A stretch of 64,000 nt of DNA from Gemmatimonadota bacterium (GCA_003134685.1 PLCA01000005.1:434001-498000), one strand, 5' to 3'; shown: positions 41,338 to 52,500, counted from the stretch's first letter. A program made the numbers and translations. Notes: generated by a model not told the origin, from the letters alone.

Positions 41338-42215
41338 TACTCGAGGTTCTCGACCTGCTCGCGGATGCGCTCGAGCTCTTCCTTGATCGCGATCACGTCC
41401 TCTTGGATCTGGGCGTCGCTCGCCTTGCTGCCGATGGTGTTCGCTTCGCGCACCATTTCCTGCAGAATGAACCCCAATCGCTTTCCGACGGGGTCGGCGG
41501 TCCTGGATTGCGCGGTCTCGCGGAACGCCGCCAGGTGCGATCGGAATCGATCGAGCTCCTCCGCGACGTCCAGCTTGTCGGCGAGAATCGCGATTTCCTG
41601 GGCGATCCGCTGAGGATCGGCTCCAGCCGCGCCGATCAACTCCGAGACGGTACGCGTAACCCGCTCGTGGTGCTCCTTCAGGCGGACCGGGGCCCGTTTC
41701 TCGACTCTGGCCAGTCTTGCTTCCACCGCGTCCACGCGTTCGACTAGGAAAGCGGCGAGCTGCGCTCCTTCGGCGCGTCGCATCGCGATCAGGCCGTCGA
41801 CCGCTTTGAGGACGATCGCCGTCAGCGCTGCACCCGCGCCGGGATCAACCTCTTCCTCGCTGGGCGAAGCCACGACATCGGGCAGCCGAAGCACCGTGGC
41901 GAGATCCACTTCGCCACCGAGCCCGTGTTTTTTCTGGAGCTCCTTCAGCGTCACGGCATACTGAGCCAGTCGCACCTCGTCGATGACCGGTCCGGTGCCA
42001 GCGGCGCGGTCGATGCGCGCGGTGAGAGTCACGTGACCGCGCGCGATCTTCTGGCGCAAAATCTCACGGATCTCTCCTTCCAACCGGGAGAAAGCGGAGG
42101 GAAGCTTAAAGCTCGGGCTGAAGAACCGGTGATTGACGGACCTGATCTCGACGCTCGCTCGCGCGTCACCAACAGCGCCGTCGGCAGTGCCGAATCCCGT
42201 CATGCTGGATATCAT
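41337..42215 (-). CDS. YicC-family endoribonuclease-like protein
   Basis: This 292-residue protein has the family start MISSMTGFGTADG and the RSVNHRFFSPSFKLP segment. The C-terminal DUF1732 part includes EEVVRFRSHL-like EELDRFRSHLAAF and the LGFILQEMVREANTIGSKA block. YicC proteins have been linked to RNA cleavage and small-RNA turnover in other bacteria. The yicC-gmk-rpoZ-coaBC order is conserved widely. Two starts are possible, ATG 42215 or the ATG four codons later. Confidence 0.92.
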   Translation of the reverse strand: MISSMTGFGTADGAVGDARASVEIRSVNHRFFSPSFKLPSAFSRLEGEIREILRQKIARGHVTLTARIDRAAGTGPVIDEVRLAQYAVTLKELQKKHGLGGEVDLATVLRLPDVVASPSEEEVDPGAGAALTAIVLKAVDGLIAMRRAEGAQLAAFLVERVDAVEARLARVEKRAPVRLKEHHERVTRTVSELIGAAGADPQRIAQEIAILADKLDVAEELDRFRSHLAAFRETAQSRTADPVGKRLGFILQEMVREANTIGSKASDAQIQEDVIAIKEELERIREQVENLE

Positions 42216-42252
42216 GTGAAGTGGGCTATCCTACGGCGCGACAAGGAGTTTG

Positions 42253-44061
42253 TCAATTCCAGAAATCCCATCTGACACCATAGATCGCGAGGACTCGCGG
42301 CATATCGAAGCCCGGTACAACCTGGTACGGGTAGCCCAGGATGTTCCGTTGCTGGTAGCTCAGGACTGCCCGCATGATTCTGATCTCGAGAAGGCCCGAG
42401 AGCGTTTTCGCGATGTCCGTCTGCACATCACCGGCGTCCAGCGGGAACGTGCTGTGCCCTCGGTATTCGAAGATTCCGGCCACTCGGATCTCGAAGTCGC
42501 CCCTCGGAAAGCGCTTGGCGAAGTTGTTCGAGTAGTTGATCTCGGAGCGGCTTTGGTAAAGGGGTTGATAGCGCCCGGCCGTGTCCCATTTGGTAACCCA
42601 GGCGTCAATTCCGAAACCTCCGCGAATCGGACCGCGGATGGAAGCCGTCCTCCCCGAGACTCGGCCGGCCTCGGTTGGCAGCAGGAGCGTGTCGTAGACA
42701 ACCGGCGCCAATCCCGGCCCCCTGTCCGAGGTGATAAATCCGGCTGAAAACCACGGCCCGAACAGCCTGAGCCCGACCTCGGCTCGCGCGGATGTCGTGG
42801 TTGGCGGAGTGGAACCGCCCGAGGTCGCAGGAATCGATCTCGCGACGGACCCGGATAGCGCTATAAATGGCAGTGGCTGAGCGCGAATCCCGGCGTCGGC
42901 GTTCGTGGTTTTGCGAAAGCCATCGTGCTCGACGAATCCGTTCACGACGCCGATAGGGGTCACGATGTCGAGCCGTCCGCTGACGCCGTTGTACTTCGAG
43001 CCGTCGAGTGCGCGCAGCCGATCCCCGACCTCGAAACGCGCGGGGCCGAGGGTATACCCCGCGCTCAGGTTATACTGGGTCTCCGACTGCCGCCTCTCGA
43101 GTGTGTCGGCGAGGACTGTCGCGGACACATTTCTGTCGGGCCCCGTCGTTCCCTTGAACTCAAGCGACGCGACGGTGACTTGAGCCCAGGCTCCGCTCTC
43201 GACACCTCCCACTGCAGCGCGGATGTATGCTTCGGTGTTCGTGGCATCGAGCGACAGCACGGGCGGGTGCCCAACCAGGGCACCCTCGATATCCCGCGTA
43301 CCATGGTGGCGTAGGACAAAGGCGTCCAGGCTCCAGCCTTTCTTCGCGATTCCCACCCGGCCCATGAGCGAAAGCGCGTCACCGCTACCGGCGAAGCGGG
43401 GGCTCCTCACCCCGAACTGTTGACCGCCAAACTGGAGGACGCCACCGTTGTCGTACCGCTTGCCGTAGAAGCCGCGGTACAGATTCGTATCCTCGTTTCC
43501 GGTTGCAATATCGACGCGCGTGTATGGATCGGTGTTCTCGGCCCGCCAGCTCCGCATGTAAATCCGCACCTCACCGGCGCTTCGCTCGACGCTCAAGTGC
43601 TCGAGCGACCATAGCTGCACGGTCGACAGATCGAGAACGCCACCGGTTCGACTGTCGAGATTGTCGATCTCGACGCCGTCGTAGAACACTCTCACCCGCT
43701 GGAAATCGGCATCGTAGGTAGCGGTCTGCGGAGTGGCCAGCCAGCCCGATCTGAGCGTCGTCACTCCGGGAATGCGATCGAGGAGATCGACGACTGTGAG
43801 CGCGCCCGTGGCAAAGAGCTGCGCGCGGTTCCACTCGTACTGCGGCCCGATCTCGTAGAGCGCGGGGTCCGCGAAGCGCCCGATCGGAGGCTTGATCGTA
43901 TCGGGCTTGACGCGCGCGCTATCGGGACCCGAATCGGGTTTCGGCTGGACCGGGATCGGGACTGCGCTTGGCGGAGGTGAAACGACCTGTGCTCGGGCCG
44001 GAAACGCAGTCACGTACAAAAGCGCCCCGGCCACGAGGCCGAGGCGGGCTGGTTTGAGCAC
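42253..44061 (-). CDS. Outer-membrane protein with TonB-receptor plug-like domain
   Basis: This 602-residue secreted protein starts at a GTG (44061) that gives a clean signal peptide, cleaved after PARA near residue 24. A Pro-rich stretch (35-65) follows. A plug-like domain (about 75-185) contains TVVDLLDRIPGVTTLRSG and RVRVFYDGVEIDN. The rest is made of alternating amphipathic strands ending in an aromatic residue pattern (VRWDFWN), as in beta-barrels. The barrel is short for a TonB-dependent receptor. The ligand is unknown. It begins 17 bp after the pepA stop. Confidence 0.72.
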   Translation of the reverse strand: MLKPARLGLVAGALLYVTAFPARAQVVSPPPSAVPIPVQPKPDSGPDSARVKPDTIKPPIGRFADPALYEIGPQYEWNRAQLFATGALTVVDLLDRIPGVTTLRSGWLATPQTATYDADFQRVRVFYDGVEIDNLDSRTGGVLDLSTVQLWSLEHLSVERSAGEVRIYMRSWRAENTDPYTRVDIATGNEDTNLYRGFYGKRYDNGGVLQFGGQQFGVRSPRFAGSGDALSLMGRVGIAKKGWSLDAFVLRHHGTRDIEGALVGHPPVLSLDATNTEAYIRAAVGGVESGAWAQVTVASLEFKGTTGPDRNVSATVLADTLERRQSETQYNLSAGYTLGPARFEVGDRLRALDGSKYNGVSGRLDIVTPIGVVNGFVEHDGFRKTTNADAGIRAQPLPFIALSGSVARSIPATSGGSTPPTTTSARAEVGLRLFGPWFSAGFITSDRGPGLAPVVYDTLLLPTEAGRVSGRTASIRGPIRGGFGIDAWVTKWDTAGRYQPLYQSRSEINYSNNFAKRFPRGDFEIRVAGIFEYRGHSTFPLDAGDVQTDIAKTLSGLLEIRIMRAVLSYQQRNILGYPYQVVPGFDMPRVLAIYGVRWDFWN

Positions 44062-44078
44062 TGGCCCGAAGGCTCTGT

Positions 44079-45551
44079 TCAGCGGACTCTCCCGCGAATG
44101 AACTCGATGAAGGTACCCGTCGGGACGCCGGTCGGTCCTTTGGGGATCGTAACCAGGTCGGTCTCGGAGTAGGCGGTGCCCGCGATGTCGAGATGCGCCC
44201 ACGGGTATCCGTCGGCGAACTCCTTGAGAAACATCGCCGCGGTCACCGCGCCTGCCGGACGTCCGCCCGTGTTTTTCACGTCGGCGACGTCGGACTTGAT
44301 CAGCTCCTTGTATTCATCCCACATCGGCAGCGGCCAACCCGGTTCGCCGGCTCTCTTGCCTGCCGCGAGAATCTCGGCGATCAGCACATCATCCGTCGAG
44401 AACACGCCGCTCGCGCTATGGCCCAGCGCGATCACGCAGGCGCCGGTGAGGGTGGCCGCGTCGATCACGACGTCGGGATCGAACCGCTTGGCGTAGGAAA
44501 GGCAGTCGGCGAGAACGAGACGACCTTCCGCGTCGGTGTTGATGATCTCGATCGACTTCCCGTTGTGCGCCTTTACGACATCGCCGGGATTCATGGCCGT
44601 GCCAGACGGCATGTTCGTCGTCGCGCCGATGATGCCGACGACGTTGATGGCGGGCTCCATCTGCCCAAGCGCTTCGAAGGTACCGAGCACGCCGGCGCCG
44701 CCGCACATGTCGAACTTCATGAACTCCATTCCCTGCGCCGGCTTGATGGAGATCCCACCGCTGTCGAAGCAGAGACCCTTGCCGATCAGGACGACCGGCT
44801 TGGTGTTTGCCTTGCCTCCCTTGTACTCGAGCGCGATGAGCTTGGGGTCCTGCGGAGTTCCCTGAGCGACCGCGAGGAACGAGCCCATCTTCTCGGTTTC
44901 CATCTCGCGGCGTCCGAGTACAGTGATGCCCATGTTGTAGCGCTTCGCGATGTCGGCGGCCGTTTGCGCGAGATATTCGGGTGTGCAGAGGTTACCCGGC
45001 ATCATTGCCAGCCGTCGCGCCAGACTCTGTCCCGAGCCAATCGCCTGCCCGCTTGCCAGTCCTTTGCGACTGTCATCGGTATTGCTGGTCAGAATCACCG
45101 CCTTCTCGAGCGGCTTCCTGCGCTCTGCTTCCGGCGGCGGGGATTTCAGATCGACGTATTCCCACGCGCCCGCAATGAGTCCGACGGTGATCGATTCGGT
45201 TTCTTCCGGCGTGATCTGTCCGGAGTACCAGACCATCTCGCCGACGCCAAGCCGGTTGGCGTTGCGCGCGGCGAGAGTAGCGGCACGCTTGAATGCGGCT
45301 CGGCGGTCGGTCACCGTTCCCATGCCGATCAGGAGCAGGCGCCTCGGACCCTTCGCCACGCCTGTGAGATGAAGCATCTCGTCGCGCGTCCCGCGGAAGT
45401 CCTTCATCTCGATGGAGCGTGTGAGCGAGCCCTGAGTGGCAGAGTCGAGCCCGGCGATTCCCGCGATGGTCGGGTTTTCCGGTAACGCGACGATCAAAAG
45501 GGATGTTCCGACTTCGGCCGGATTCGCGGAGTTGATGCTGACTGCGAGCAT
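44079..45551 (-). CDS. pepA: Leucyl aminopeptidase (M17)
   Basis: This 490-residue cytosolic metallo-aminopeptidase has the M17 signature NTDAEGRLVLADCL near residue 335. The metal and active-site region is GKGLCFDSGGISIKP, and TLTGACVIALGH follows. The N-terminal macrodomain-like part is less conserved, as usual. In some proteobacteria PepA also binds DNA; nothing here shows that. It starts immediately downstream of icd. Confidence 0.95.
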   Translation of the reverse strand: MLAVSINSANPAEVGTSLLIVALPENPTIAGIAGLDSATQGSLTRSIEMKDFRGTRDEMLHLTGVAKGPRRLLLIGMGTVTDRRAAFKRAATLAARNANRLGVGEMVWYSGQITPEETESITVGLIAGAWEYVDLKSPPPEAERRKPLEKAVILTSNTDDSRKGLASGQAIGSGQSLARRLAMMPGNLCTPEYLAQTAADIAKRYNMGITVLGRREMETEKMGSFLAVAQGTPQDPKLIALEYKGGKANTKPVVLIGKGLCFDSGGISIKPAQGMEFMKFDMCGGAGVLGTFEALGQMEPAINVVGIIGATTNMPSGTAMNPGDVVKAHNGKSIEIINTDAEGRLVLADCLSYAKRFDPDVVIDAATLTGACVIALGHSASGVFSTDDVLIAEILAAGKRAGEPGWPLPMWDEYKELIKSDVADVKNTGGRPAGAVTAAMFLKEFADGYPWAHLDIAGTAYSETDLVTIPKGPTGVPTGTFIEFIRGRVR

Positions 45552-46799
45552 CTAACTCTTCATTCCAGCGATCACCTGATCGCCAAAAGCCGACGTCGAG
45601 ATTTCGGTCGCGCCGGGCATCTGGCGCGCGAGGTCGTAGGTGACGCGCTTCGTTTTGATCGCGTTCTCCACTCCCTTGATGATCAGAGCCGTCGCTTCGT
45701 GCCAGCCCATATACTCGAACATCATGGCGCCGGACAGAATGACGCTGCCCGGATTGATCTTGTTCAGGTTCGCGTACTTGGGGGCGGTTCCGTGGGTCGC
45801 TTCAAATATGGCCACGCCATCGCCGACGTTGCCGCCCGGCGCGATGCCAAGACCGCCGACCTGCGCCGCTGCCGCGTCAGAGAGATAGTCGCCGTTGAGA
45901 TTCGGTGTTGCGATTACGGAGTACTCCGATGGACGCAGCAGCATTTGCTGAAACATCGAGTCCGCGATGCGGTCGCGAATCACCACCGCGTCGGCGCGCG
46001 CGGTCGGTCCACCCTTCGCCAGCTCCGCCTCAGTGGTGGTGTCATTCGGAAATTTCTCGCGAGCGACTTCGTAGCCCCAATCCCGAAAGGCTCCCTCGGT
46101 GAACTTCATGATGTTGCCCTTGTGGACGAGCGTCACCGACTCCTTGTCTTTTGAGATTGCGTACTGGATAGCCATCTCGACGAGCCGCTTCGACCCGAAC
46201 TCGGACATTGGTTTGATGCCAATCGCCGATTTTTCGCGGATGTCGCTCTTGAACTCCTTGCGCAGGAACGCCGCGATCTTTTCCGCTTCGGGAGAGCCAG
46301 CCTTCCATTCGATTCCCGCATACACGTCTTCGGTGTTCTCGCGGAAGATCACGATATTCACCTTCTGGGGCTCCTTCACCGGAGCGCCGACTCCCTCGAA
46401 GTAGCGCACCGGGCGAATGCAGGCGTATAGATCGAGCACCTGGCGCAGCGTCACGTTCAGCGAGCGGATTCCTCCACCGACCGGAGTAGTGAGCGGGCCC
46501 TTGATGGAGACTCTGAACTCCTGCATCGCATCGAGCGTCTCCTTGGGCAGCCAGTCCTGGGACTGCTTGAACGATTTCTCGCCGGCGAACACCTCCATCC
46601 AGGCGACCTTTCGCTTGCCATGATACGCTCGCTCGACGGCGGCATCGAACACGCGAACGGATGCGCGCCAGATGTCGGGCCCGGTCCCGTCGCCTTCCAC
46701 GAATGGAATGATCGGGTTGTCGGGGACACTTAGCGTACCATTCTTGTAAACGATCCCTTCGCCGCGCGGCGGAACTTTTGCGAACTTATACTTCGTCAT
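45552..46799 (-). CDS. icd: Isocitrate dehydrogenase (NADP-type)
   Basis: This 415-residue TCA enzyme oxidises isocitrate to 2-oxoglutarate and CO2. The N-terminus is [18 protein letters not shown]. The substrate loop [23 protein letters not shown] (Ser and three Arg ligands), [14 protein letters not shown], and the metal/NADP region [21 protein letters not shown] are present. The length fits homodimeric E. coli-type ICDH. The ATG at 46799 was chosen over an upstream in-frame start. Confidence 0.96.
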   Translation of the reverse strand: MTKYKFAKVPPRGEGIVYKNGTLSVPDNPIIPFVEGDGTGPDIWRASVRVFDAAVERAYHGKRKVAWMEVFAGEKSFKQSQDWLPKETLDAMQEFRVSIKGPLTTPVGGGIRSLNVTLRQVLDLYACIRPVRYFEGVGAPVKEPQKVNIVIFRENTEDVYAGIEWKAGSPEAEKIAAFLRKEFKSDIREKSAIGIKPMSEFGSKRLVEMAIQYAISKDKESVTLVHKGNIMKFTEGAFRDWGYEVAREKFPNDTTTEAELAKGGPTARADAVVIRDRIADSMFQQMLLRPSEYSVIATPNLNGDYLSDAAAAQVGGLGIAPGGNVGDGVAIFEATHGTAPKYANLNKINPGSVILSGAMMFEYMGWHEATALIIKGVENAIKTKRVTYDLARQMPGATEISTSAFGDQVIAGMKS

Positions 46800-46904
46800 T
46801 GGCTCCCGAGGTCGATGCGAACCGCCAAATGTAGTGCAACAAGGCACCGCACAGAACCTACATTAATCATCAGCATTAAGAGTGTGGACAGCGTATTGGC
46901 AATA
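46800..46904. promoter_or_regulatory. Divergent promoter region between icd and the efflux operon
   Basis: This 105-bp gap must hold the promoters of both icd (minus) and the RND efflux operon (plus). Two inverted repeats are visible: AATGTAG (46828-46834) with CTACATT (46858-46864), and TTAAT (46863-46867) with ATTAA (46875-46879). They could be operators for a local regulator, but no regulator gene lies nearby and clear -35/-10 pairs were not found. Confidence 0.35.
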
Positions 46905-48401
46905 ATGTCGCAATCAAGAAGATTTCTCCAAGCGATTTCAATCGTCCTGGTGTCGGTCGTCGCCGGGTGTGGAAGTCCGCCCCGAGTCAACGGCGTCGCC
47001 GGCGCTTCTCCCTCTCCGAGCGTTCCATGGACGCCCGCTCCGGGCGCCATCAAACAGGAATCGCTCGTAGTACCCGGCACCGCTGTTGCGGTGCCACCCG
47101 ATCTGCAGCAGCGAATCCGGCAGCTCACGCTCGTCGATGTCGTCGATCTCGCGTTGCGCAACAATCCCGCGACCCGCGCCTCCTGGGCTCAGGCGCGCGC
47201 CGCGGCGGACCTGTTCGGCTCGGCGCGCGGCCAATACTACCCGACGGTGAACGCGCTCGGAAATGTGTCTCGCATTCGATCACCTGCGACCCTGGCGCGG
47301 CCGGCAGGCGAGCGAACCGAATACGGGCCGTCCATCTCACTCAACTATCTGCTGCTCGACTTCGGTGGCCGCTCCGGCTCGATCGAGAGCGCGCGCCAGA
47401 GCCTCTTCGCGGCAAATCTCTCGCACAACGCGACGATTCAGAACACCGTGCTCCAGGCACAGGTCGCGTACTTTACGTACATGGCGACGTCTGCGCTGCT
47501 GGCGGCCGAGCAATCGGCGATCGCGGAGGCGCAGGCAAATCTCAACGCTGCAACGCAGCGGAACAGAGTCGGGCTCGCGACTATCGCCGACGTGCTTCAG
47601 GCGCGCACCGCGCTTTCGCAGGAGCAGTTGAATCTCGAGACGACGCAGGGGAGTCTTCAGGCGGCGCGGGGCTCGCTCGCGTCGGCTCTCGGACTTCCCG
47701 CAAATCTTCCCTTCGACCTCGAGCCGGTGGCGGGCGCAATTCCCGTGAGGCCGCTGGCGCAGAGCGTTGACAGCGTCATCAACGACGCGCTACGCAATCG
47801 TCCGGATCTCGCGGCGGCCCGCGCACAGGCGGCCTCCGCTGCTTCACAGGTTCGCGTCGCGCGGGCCGCGGAGCTTCCCTCCCTTGCGCTCGGCGGGAAT
47901 GGGGCGCGGACGTGGTCCACCCCGAGCTCGCTCGCTGGCCCCTCTTACACCGTATCGCTGGGCCTCTCGATTCCCATATTCAACGGCTTCTCGCATCAGT
48001 ACGACGTGTCAGCGGCCCGGGCACAGGCTGATGCGATCTCCGCGCTCGCCGACCAGAGGCGACAGGACGTAATCACGCAGGTTTTCGTTTCGTACTATTC
48101 GCTTCAAACCGCGGAACAGCGCGTCGCCACAGCGGATGAACTCCTCGTCAGCGCTCAGCAATCGGCTGAAGTCGCGGCCGGTCGATATCGCGAAGGAGTC
48201 GGGAGCATCATCGATCTCCTGACGGCCCAGACCGCGCTCGCCAATGCCAGAGCGCAGCAGGTTCAATCGCGCTGGCAATGGTATACTTCCCTCGCGCAAC
48301 TCGCCCACGACGCCGGTGTATTAGGCGTGCACGGCGACACTCCATTCCCGTTTTCCGCGGACCCAGCGGTGTCGCGTCCACTTCAGAACCCAGCCAATTG
48401 A
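46905..48401 (+). CDS. Outer-membrane efflux lipoprotein (TolC/NodT family)
   Basis: This 498-residue outer-membrane factor has a lipoprotein signal: hydrophobic ISIVLVSVVAGC with the lipobox Cys at residue 22. Two TolC-like repeats follow (VVDLALRNNPATRASWAQAR near 75, and VINDALRNRPDLAAARAQA near 290), each with long helical coiled-coil segments. The Ala/Gln/Ser-rich composition is typical. It is the first gene of an RND operon; its stop overlaps the next start (TGATG). Confidence 0.92.
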   Translation: MSQSRRFLQAISIVLVSVVAGCGSPPRVNGVAGASPSPSVPWTPAPGAIKQESLVVPGTAVAVPPDLQQRIRQLTLVDVVDLALRNNPATRASWAQARAAADLFGSARGQYYPTVNALGNVSRIRSPATLARPAGERTEYGPSISLNYLLLDFGGRSGSIESARQSLFAANLSHNATIQNTVLQAQVAYFTYMATSALLAAEQSAIAEAQANLNAATQRNRVGLATIADVLQARTALSQEQLNLETTQGSLQAARGSLASALGLPANLPFDLEPVAGAIPVRPLAQSVDSVINDALRNRPDLAAARAQAASAASQVRVARAAELPSLALGGNGARTWSTPSSLAGPSYTVSLGLSIPIFNGFSHQYDVSAARAQADAISALADQRRQDVITQVFVSYYSLQTAEQRVATADELLVSAQQSAEVAAGRYREGVGSIIDLLTAQTALANARAQQVQSRWQWYTSLAQLAHDAGVLGVHGDTPFPFSADPAVSRPLQNPAN

Positions 48402-49504
48402 TGAGCACGCGCTCTTTTTCCGCGCGCATTGCCACACTCGCCCTCTGCGCGATTGCCGCCTGCTCCAAAGGTGATCCTCCGCGGCAGCCGACCGTCCCCG
48501 TCACCGTCACGACGGTCAAGCGCGCCTCGGTCCCGTACATCGTTACCGCCAACGGGGTCGCCGAGCCGATGCAGACCGTGGCGGTTGAGTCTCAGGTCAA
48601 TGGAATCCTCAACCGCGTCACGTTCGCGGAAGGACAGCCGGTCCAGGAAGGCCAGGTGTTATTCGAGATCGATCCGCGACCGTACGTCGCGGTTCTCGAC
48701 CAGGCGCGCGCTCAGCTCGCCCGGGACCAGGCGATGGCGATCAGCGCACAGCGTGATGCCGTCCGCTATACCGCGCTGGTCAAGGAAGGCTACGTGACCG
48801 GCTCGCAGGCGGATCAGGCGGAAGCGAATGCCGCGTCCGCGGTTGCGACCGTAGCTGCCGACCGCGCCAACGTGCAGAAGGCCGCGCTCGATGTTGCCAA
48901 CACCACAATTCGCGCGCCCATCTCGGGCCGGACCGGAAGCCTGCTCGTTCGCCAGGGGAATCTGGTCAAGGCGAACAGCACTCCGCCGCTCGTCGTGATC
49001 AACCAGATCCAGCCGATCCTGGTGAGATTTGCGGTCGCGCAGAGCCAATTCCCCGATATCCAGAGATACTATAAGGGCGGCAATGCCCTGCTCGTCCGTG
49101 CGACTCCTTCAGAGGGATCCGGGGTACCGCTCTCGGGCACGCTCGCCTTCGTGGACAATAACGTCGATTCAACGTCGGGAACCGTTCTCCTCAAAGCGCG
49201 CTTCAGCAATCCCGAAGGGACGATGTGGCCAGGGCAATACATGAGCGTTGCGTTGCAGTTGTACGTCGATGCAAATGCGTTGACGCTCCCGGCTCCAGCC
49301 GTGTTGACCGGACAGCAGGGCACGTACGTGTACACGATCGACACGGCGGGCACCGCCAGGCAGCGTCCGGTTCAGGTCTCACGGACCGTCGATTCCCTCA
49401 CCGTCATCACGAGTGGCGTCACGGACGGCGAGCAAGTGATCGTCGACGGTCAGTCACGCCTGATCCCGGGATCCAAGGTTGCGATAAAGGGGGCACGGAA
49501 ATGA
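48401..49504 (+). CDS. RND efflux periplasmic adaptor (AcrA/MdtA type)
   Basis: This 367-residue membrane-fusion protein has an N-terminal lipoprotein-like signal with Cys near residue 21 (CAIAACSKGD). The biotinyl-lipoyl-like half motifs are VESQVNGILNRVTFAEGQPVQ and NTTIRAPISGRTGSLLVRQG, flanking a helical hairpin (about 95-160). A beta-barrel domain and a C-terminal membrane-proximal domain follow. It bridges the inner-membrane pump and the outer-membrane factor. It overlaps both neighbours by 1 and 4 bp. Confidence 0.93.
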   Translation: MSTRSFSARIATLALCAIAACSKGDPPRQPTVPVTVTTVKRASVPYIVTANGVAEPMQTVAVESQVNGILNRVTFAEGQPVQEGQVLFEIDPRPYVAVLDQARAQLARDQAMAISAQRDAVRYTALVKEGYVTGSQADQAEANAASAVATVAADRANVQKAALDVANTTIRAPISGRTGSLLVRQGNLVKANSTPPLVVINQIQPILVRFAVAQSQFPDIQRYYKGGNALLVRATPSEGSGVPLSGTLAFVDNNVDSTSGTVLLKARFSNPEGTMWPGQYMSVALQLYVDANALTLPAPAVLTGQQGTYVYTIDTAGTARQRPVQVSRTVDSLTVITSGVTDGEQVIVDGQSRLIPGSKVAIKGARK

Positions 49505-52500
49505 CAGCGCTATTCATCCGCCGGCCCGTCATGACCGCGCTGGTCATGATCGGGATTCTGTTTTTTGGAGGCGTCGCCTACACGAGGCTGCCGGTGAGCG
49601 ATCTCCCGTCGGTTGACTTCCCGACGGTCCAGGTAAACGCCAATCTGCCGGGGGCCAGTCCCGAGACGATGGCGGCCGCGGTCGCCACGCCGCTCGAGAA
49701 GCAGTTCTCCACCATCGCCGGCATCGACAACATGACGTCGTCGAGCCAGCTCGGCTCGACCTCGATCACGATCCAGTTCTCGCTCGACCGCAGCATCGAC
49801 GCCGCCGCCGCGGACGTCCAGGCAGCAATCTCCCAAACGCTGCGCAGCCTTCCACTCGGAATTCTCCCGCCATCTTACCGAAAGGTGAACCCGGCCGACC
49901 AGCCGATCCTTTATTTCGCGCTGACGTCGAAGACCATGCCGCTTTCGCAGCTCGACGAATACGGCGAGACGTTCCTGGCGCAGCGCATCTCGATGGTGCC
50001 GGGCATCGCGCAGGTCCAGGTATACGGCGGTCAGAAGTACGCGGTTCGTGTGCAGCTGGATCCGACTTCTCTGGCCAATCGCGGCATCGGGATCGACGAA
50101 GTGGCGGATGCGATCGGGAATCAGAATGTGAGCATGCCGACCGGAACGCTCTGGGGACCGACCAAGGCGTCTACGATCCGCGCCAATGGCCAGCTCCAGA
50201 ACGCGAAGGAATTCCGCCAGATGGTCGTTGCATACCGAAATGGCGCGCCCGTCCACCTCGACGAGATCGGCAACGTCATGGACGACGTGGAAAACAACAA
50301 AGTCGCCAGCTGGTACAACGGCGACAGGGCGGTCGTGCTCGCGATCCAGCGGCAACCGGGGACCAACACCGTCGCCGTCGCGGGCGGCGTGAAGGATCTT
50401 CTCGAAACGCTGCGCGTGCAAATTCCGCCGAGCGTGGAGATCAAAACCCTGTACGACAAGTCGCTCCCGATCGGGGAGTCGGTGAATGACGTGAAGTTCA
50501 CACTGATGCTCACGCTGTTCCTCGTGATCATGGTGATTTTCGTTTTCCTTCGGAACATCTCGGCCACGATCATCCCGAGCCTGGCGCTGCCGATGTCGCT
50601 CATCGGCACGTTCGCAGTGATGTACATATTCGGGTACTCGCTCGACAACCTGTCGCTGATGGCGCTCACCCTGGCGGTGGGCTTCGTCGTAGACGACGCC
50701 ATCGTGATGCTCGAAAACATCGTGCGACACATGGAGATGGGTAAGGATCCGATGAAGGCGTCGTTCGATGGCTCGGCCGAAGTGGCGTTCACCATTCTCG
50801 CGATGACGATGTCGCTGACGGCTGTGTTCATCCCGCTGCTGTTCATGGGTGGGATTCTCGGACGCCTCTTCCACGAATTCGCCGTCACGATTGGAACTGC
50901 GATTCTCGTGTCGGGATTCGTATCGCTGACGCTGACGCCGATGCTCGCGAGCCGGTTCCTGAAACCGCCGTCGCACCAGCACGGGAAATGGTTCAATGCT
51001 TCCGAGCGTGTGTACGAGCGAATCCTCGGCCGCTACACGTCCAGTCTCAGTTGGGTGATGGAACGCCGGTTCGCGGCGCTGATGTTCTCGCTGGTGATTC
51101 TAGTGGGCACGGTGGTTCTATACAGGACTGTTCCGACCGGTTTCATACCCACTCAGGACACGGGCCAGATCGTTGCCACCACGGAAGCAGCGCAGGGTAC
51201 CTCGTTCCCCGACATGGTCAAGCACCAGCAGGAGGTCGCCGCGATCGTCGCGCAGGATCCCAACATCGCCGGCTTCATGTCGTCGGTCGGATCCGGAGGC
51301 GGCAGCGGCAACCAGGGACGGATCATCATGGGCCTCAAGCCGCGCAAGGAAAGGAAGACCGCCGACGAGATCGTCAATGAACTGCGACCCAAGCTCTCCG
51401 GGATTCCAGGGATCAACGTGTTCATGCAGGTACCACCCGCCATCCAGATTGGCGCGAGATCGTCGAAGAGCCTGTATCAGTACACTCTGCAGGCCCCCGA
51501 CATCGAATCGCTGGACACGGCGGCGAAGAGAATGGAAGCGAAGATGCGGACCATTTCCCAGATCCAGGACGTCACGAGCGATCTTCAGATCGCGAATCCA
51601 CAGGTGATCGTTGATATCGACCGCGACCGCGCCGCGTCGCTCGGCATAAACGCAACGCAGATCGAAAGCGCGCTGTATGATGCGTATGGATCGCGCCAGG
51701 TGTCCACGATCTACACGCCGAACAACCAGTACATGGTGGTGATGGAGCTGCTCCCGCAGTTCCAGCAGGACATCAATGCGCTGCGGATGCTCTATGTGAG
51801 ATCGGACAAGGGCGATCTGGTGCCCCTGAGCGCGGTCGCGACTCTTACGCAGAATGTCGGTCCGCTCGCGATCACCCACTCGGGACAGCTTCCATCCGTG
51901 ACGATCTCATTCAACACTCGCCCTGGTATCGCGCTTGGGCAGGCGACGGTCGCGGTAGAAGCAGCCGCTGCGACCACCATTCCATCTACGGTCACGACCA
52001 GCTTCTCCGGGACCGCGCAGGCGTTCCAGGCGAGCCAGCAAGGACTGCTCGCTCTGCTCATTCTGGCGATCTTCGTGATCTACATGGTCCTCGGGATTTT
52101 GTACGAGAGCTTCATCCATCCCGCGACGATTCTCACCGGGCTTCCCTTTGCGGCGTTCGGCGCACTGATAGCGCTGTTCATTTTCAGGATGCCGCTCGAC
52201 GTGTACGGATTCGTCGGTCTGATACTGCTGGTGGGAATCGTGAAGAAGAACGCGATCATGATGATCGACTTCGCGCTGGAGGCCGAGCGAACGCAGCACA
52301 TTTCGCCGGAGAAGGCAATCATTCAGGCGGCGACAGTGCGTTTCCGTCCGATCATGATGACGACGTTCGCCGCGCTAATGGCGACGCTCCCGATCGCGCT
52401 GGGCCGTGGCGCTGGCGCGGAGGCGCGCCGTCCGCTCGGCGTCGCGGTGGTGGGCGGCCTGGCGTTCTCGCAGCTCGTGACGCTGTACGTGACTCCGGTA

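Noticed and set aside
44193-45485. 430-residue plus-strand open frame opposite pepA
   Set aside because: Antisense shadow of a conserved enzyme gene; composition is low-complexity and no start context is visible.
49510-50982. 490-residue minus-strand open frame opposite the RND transporter
   Set aside because: Shadow of the pump gene; full of Arg, His and Asp with no recognisable motif.
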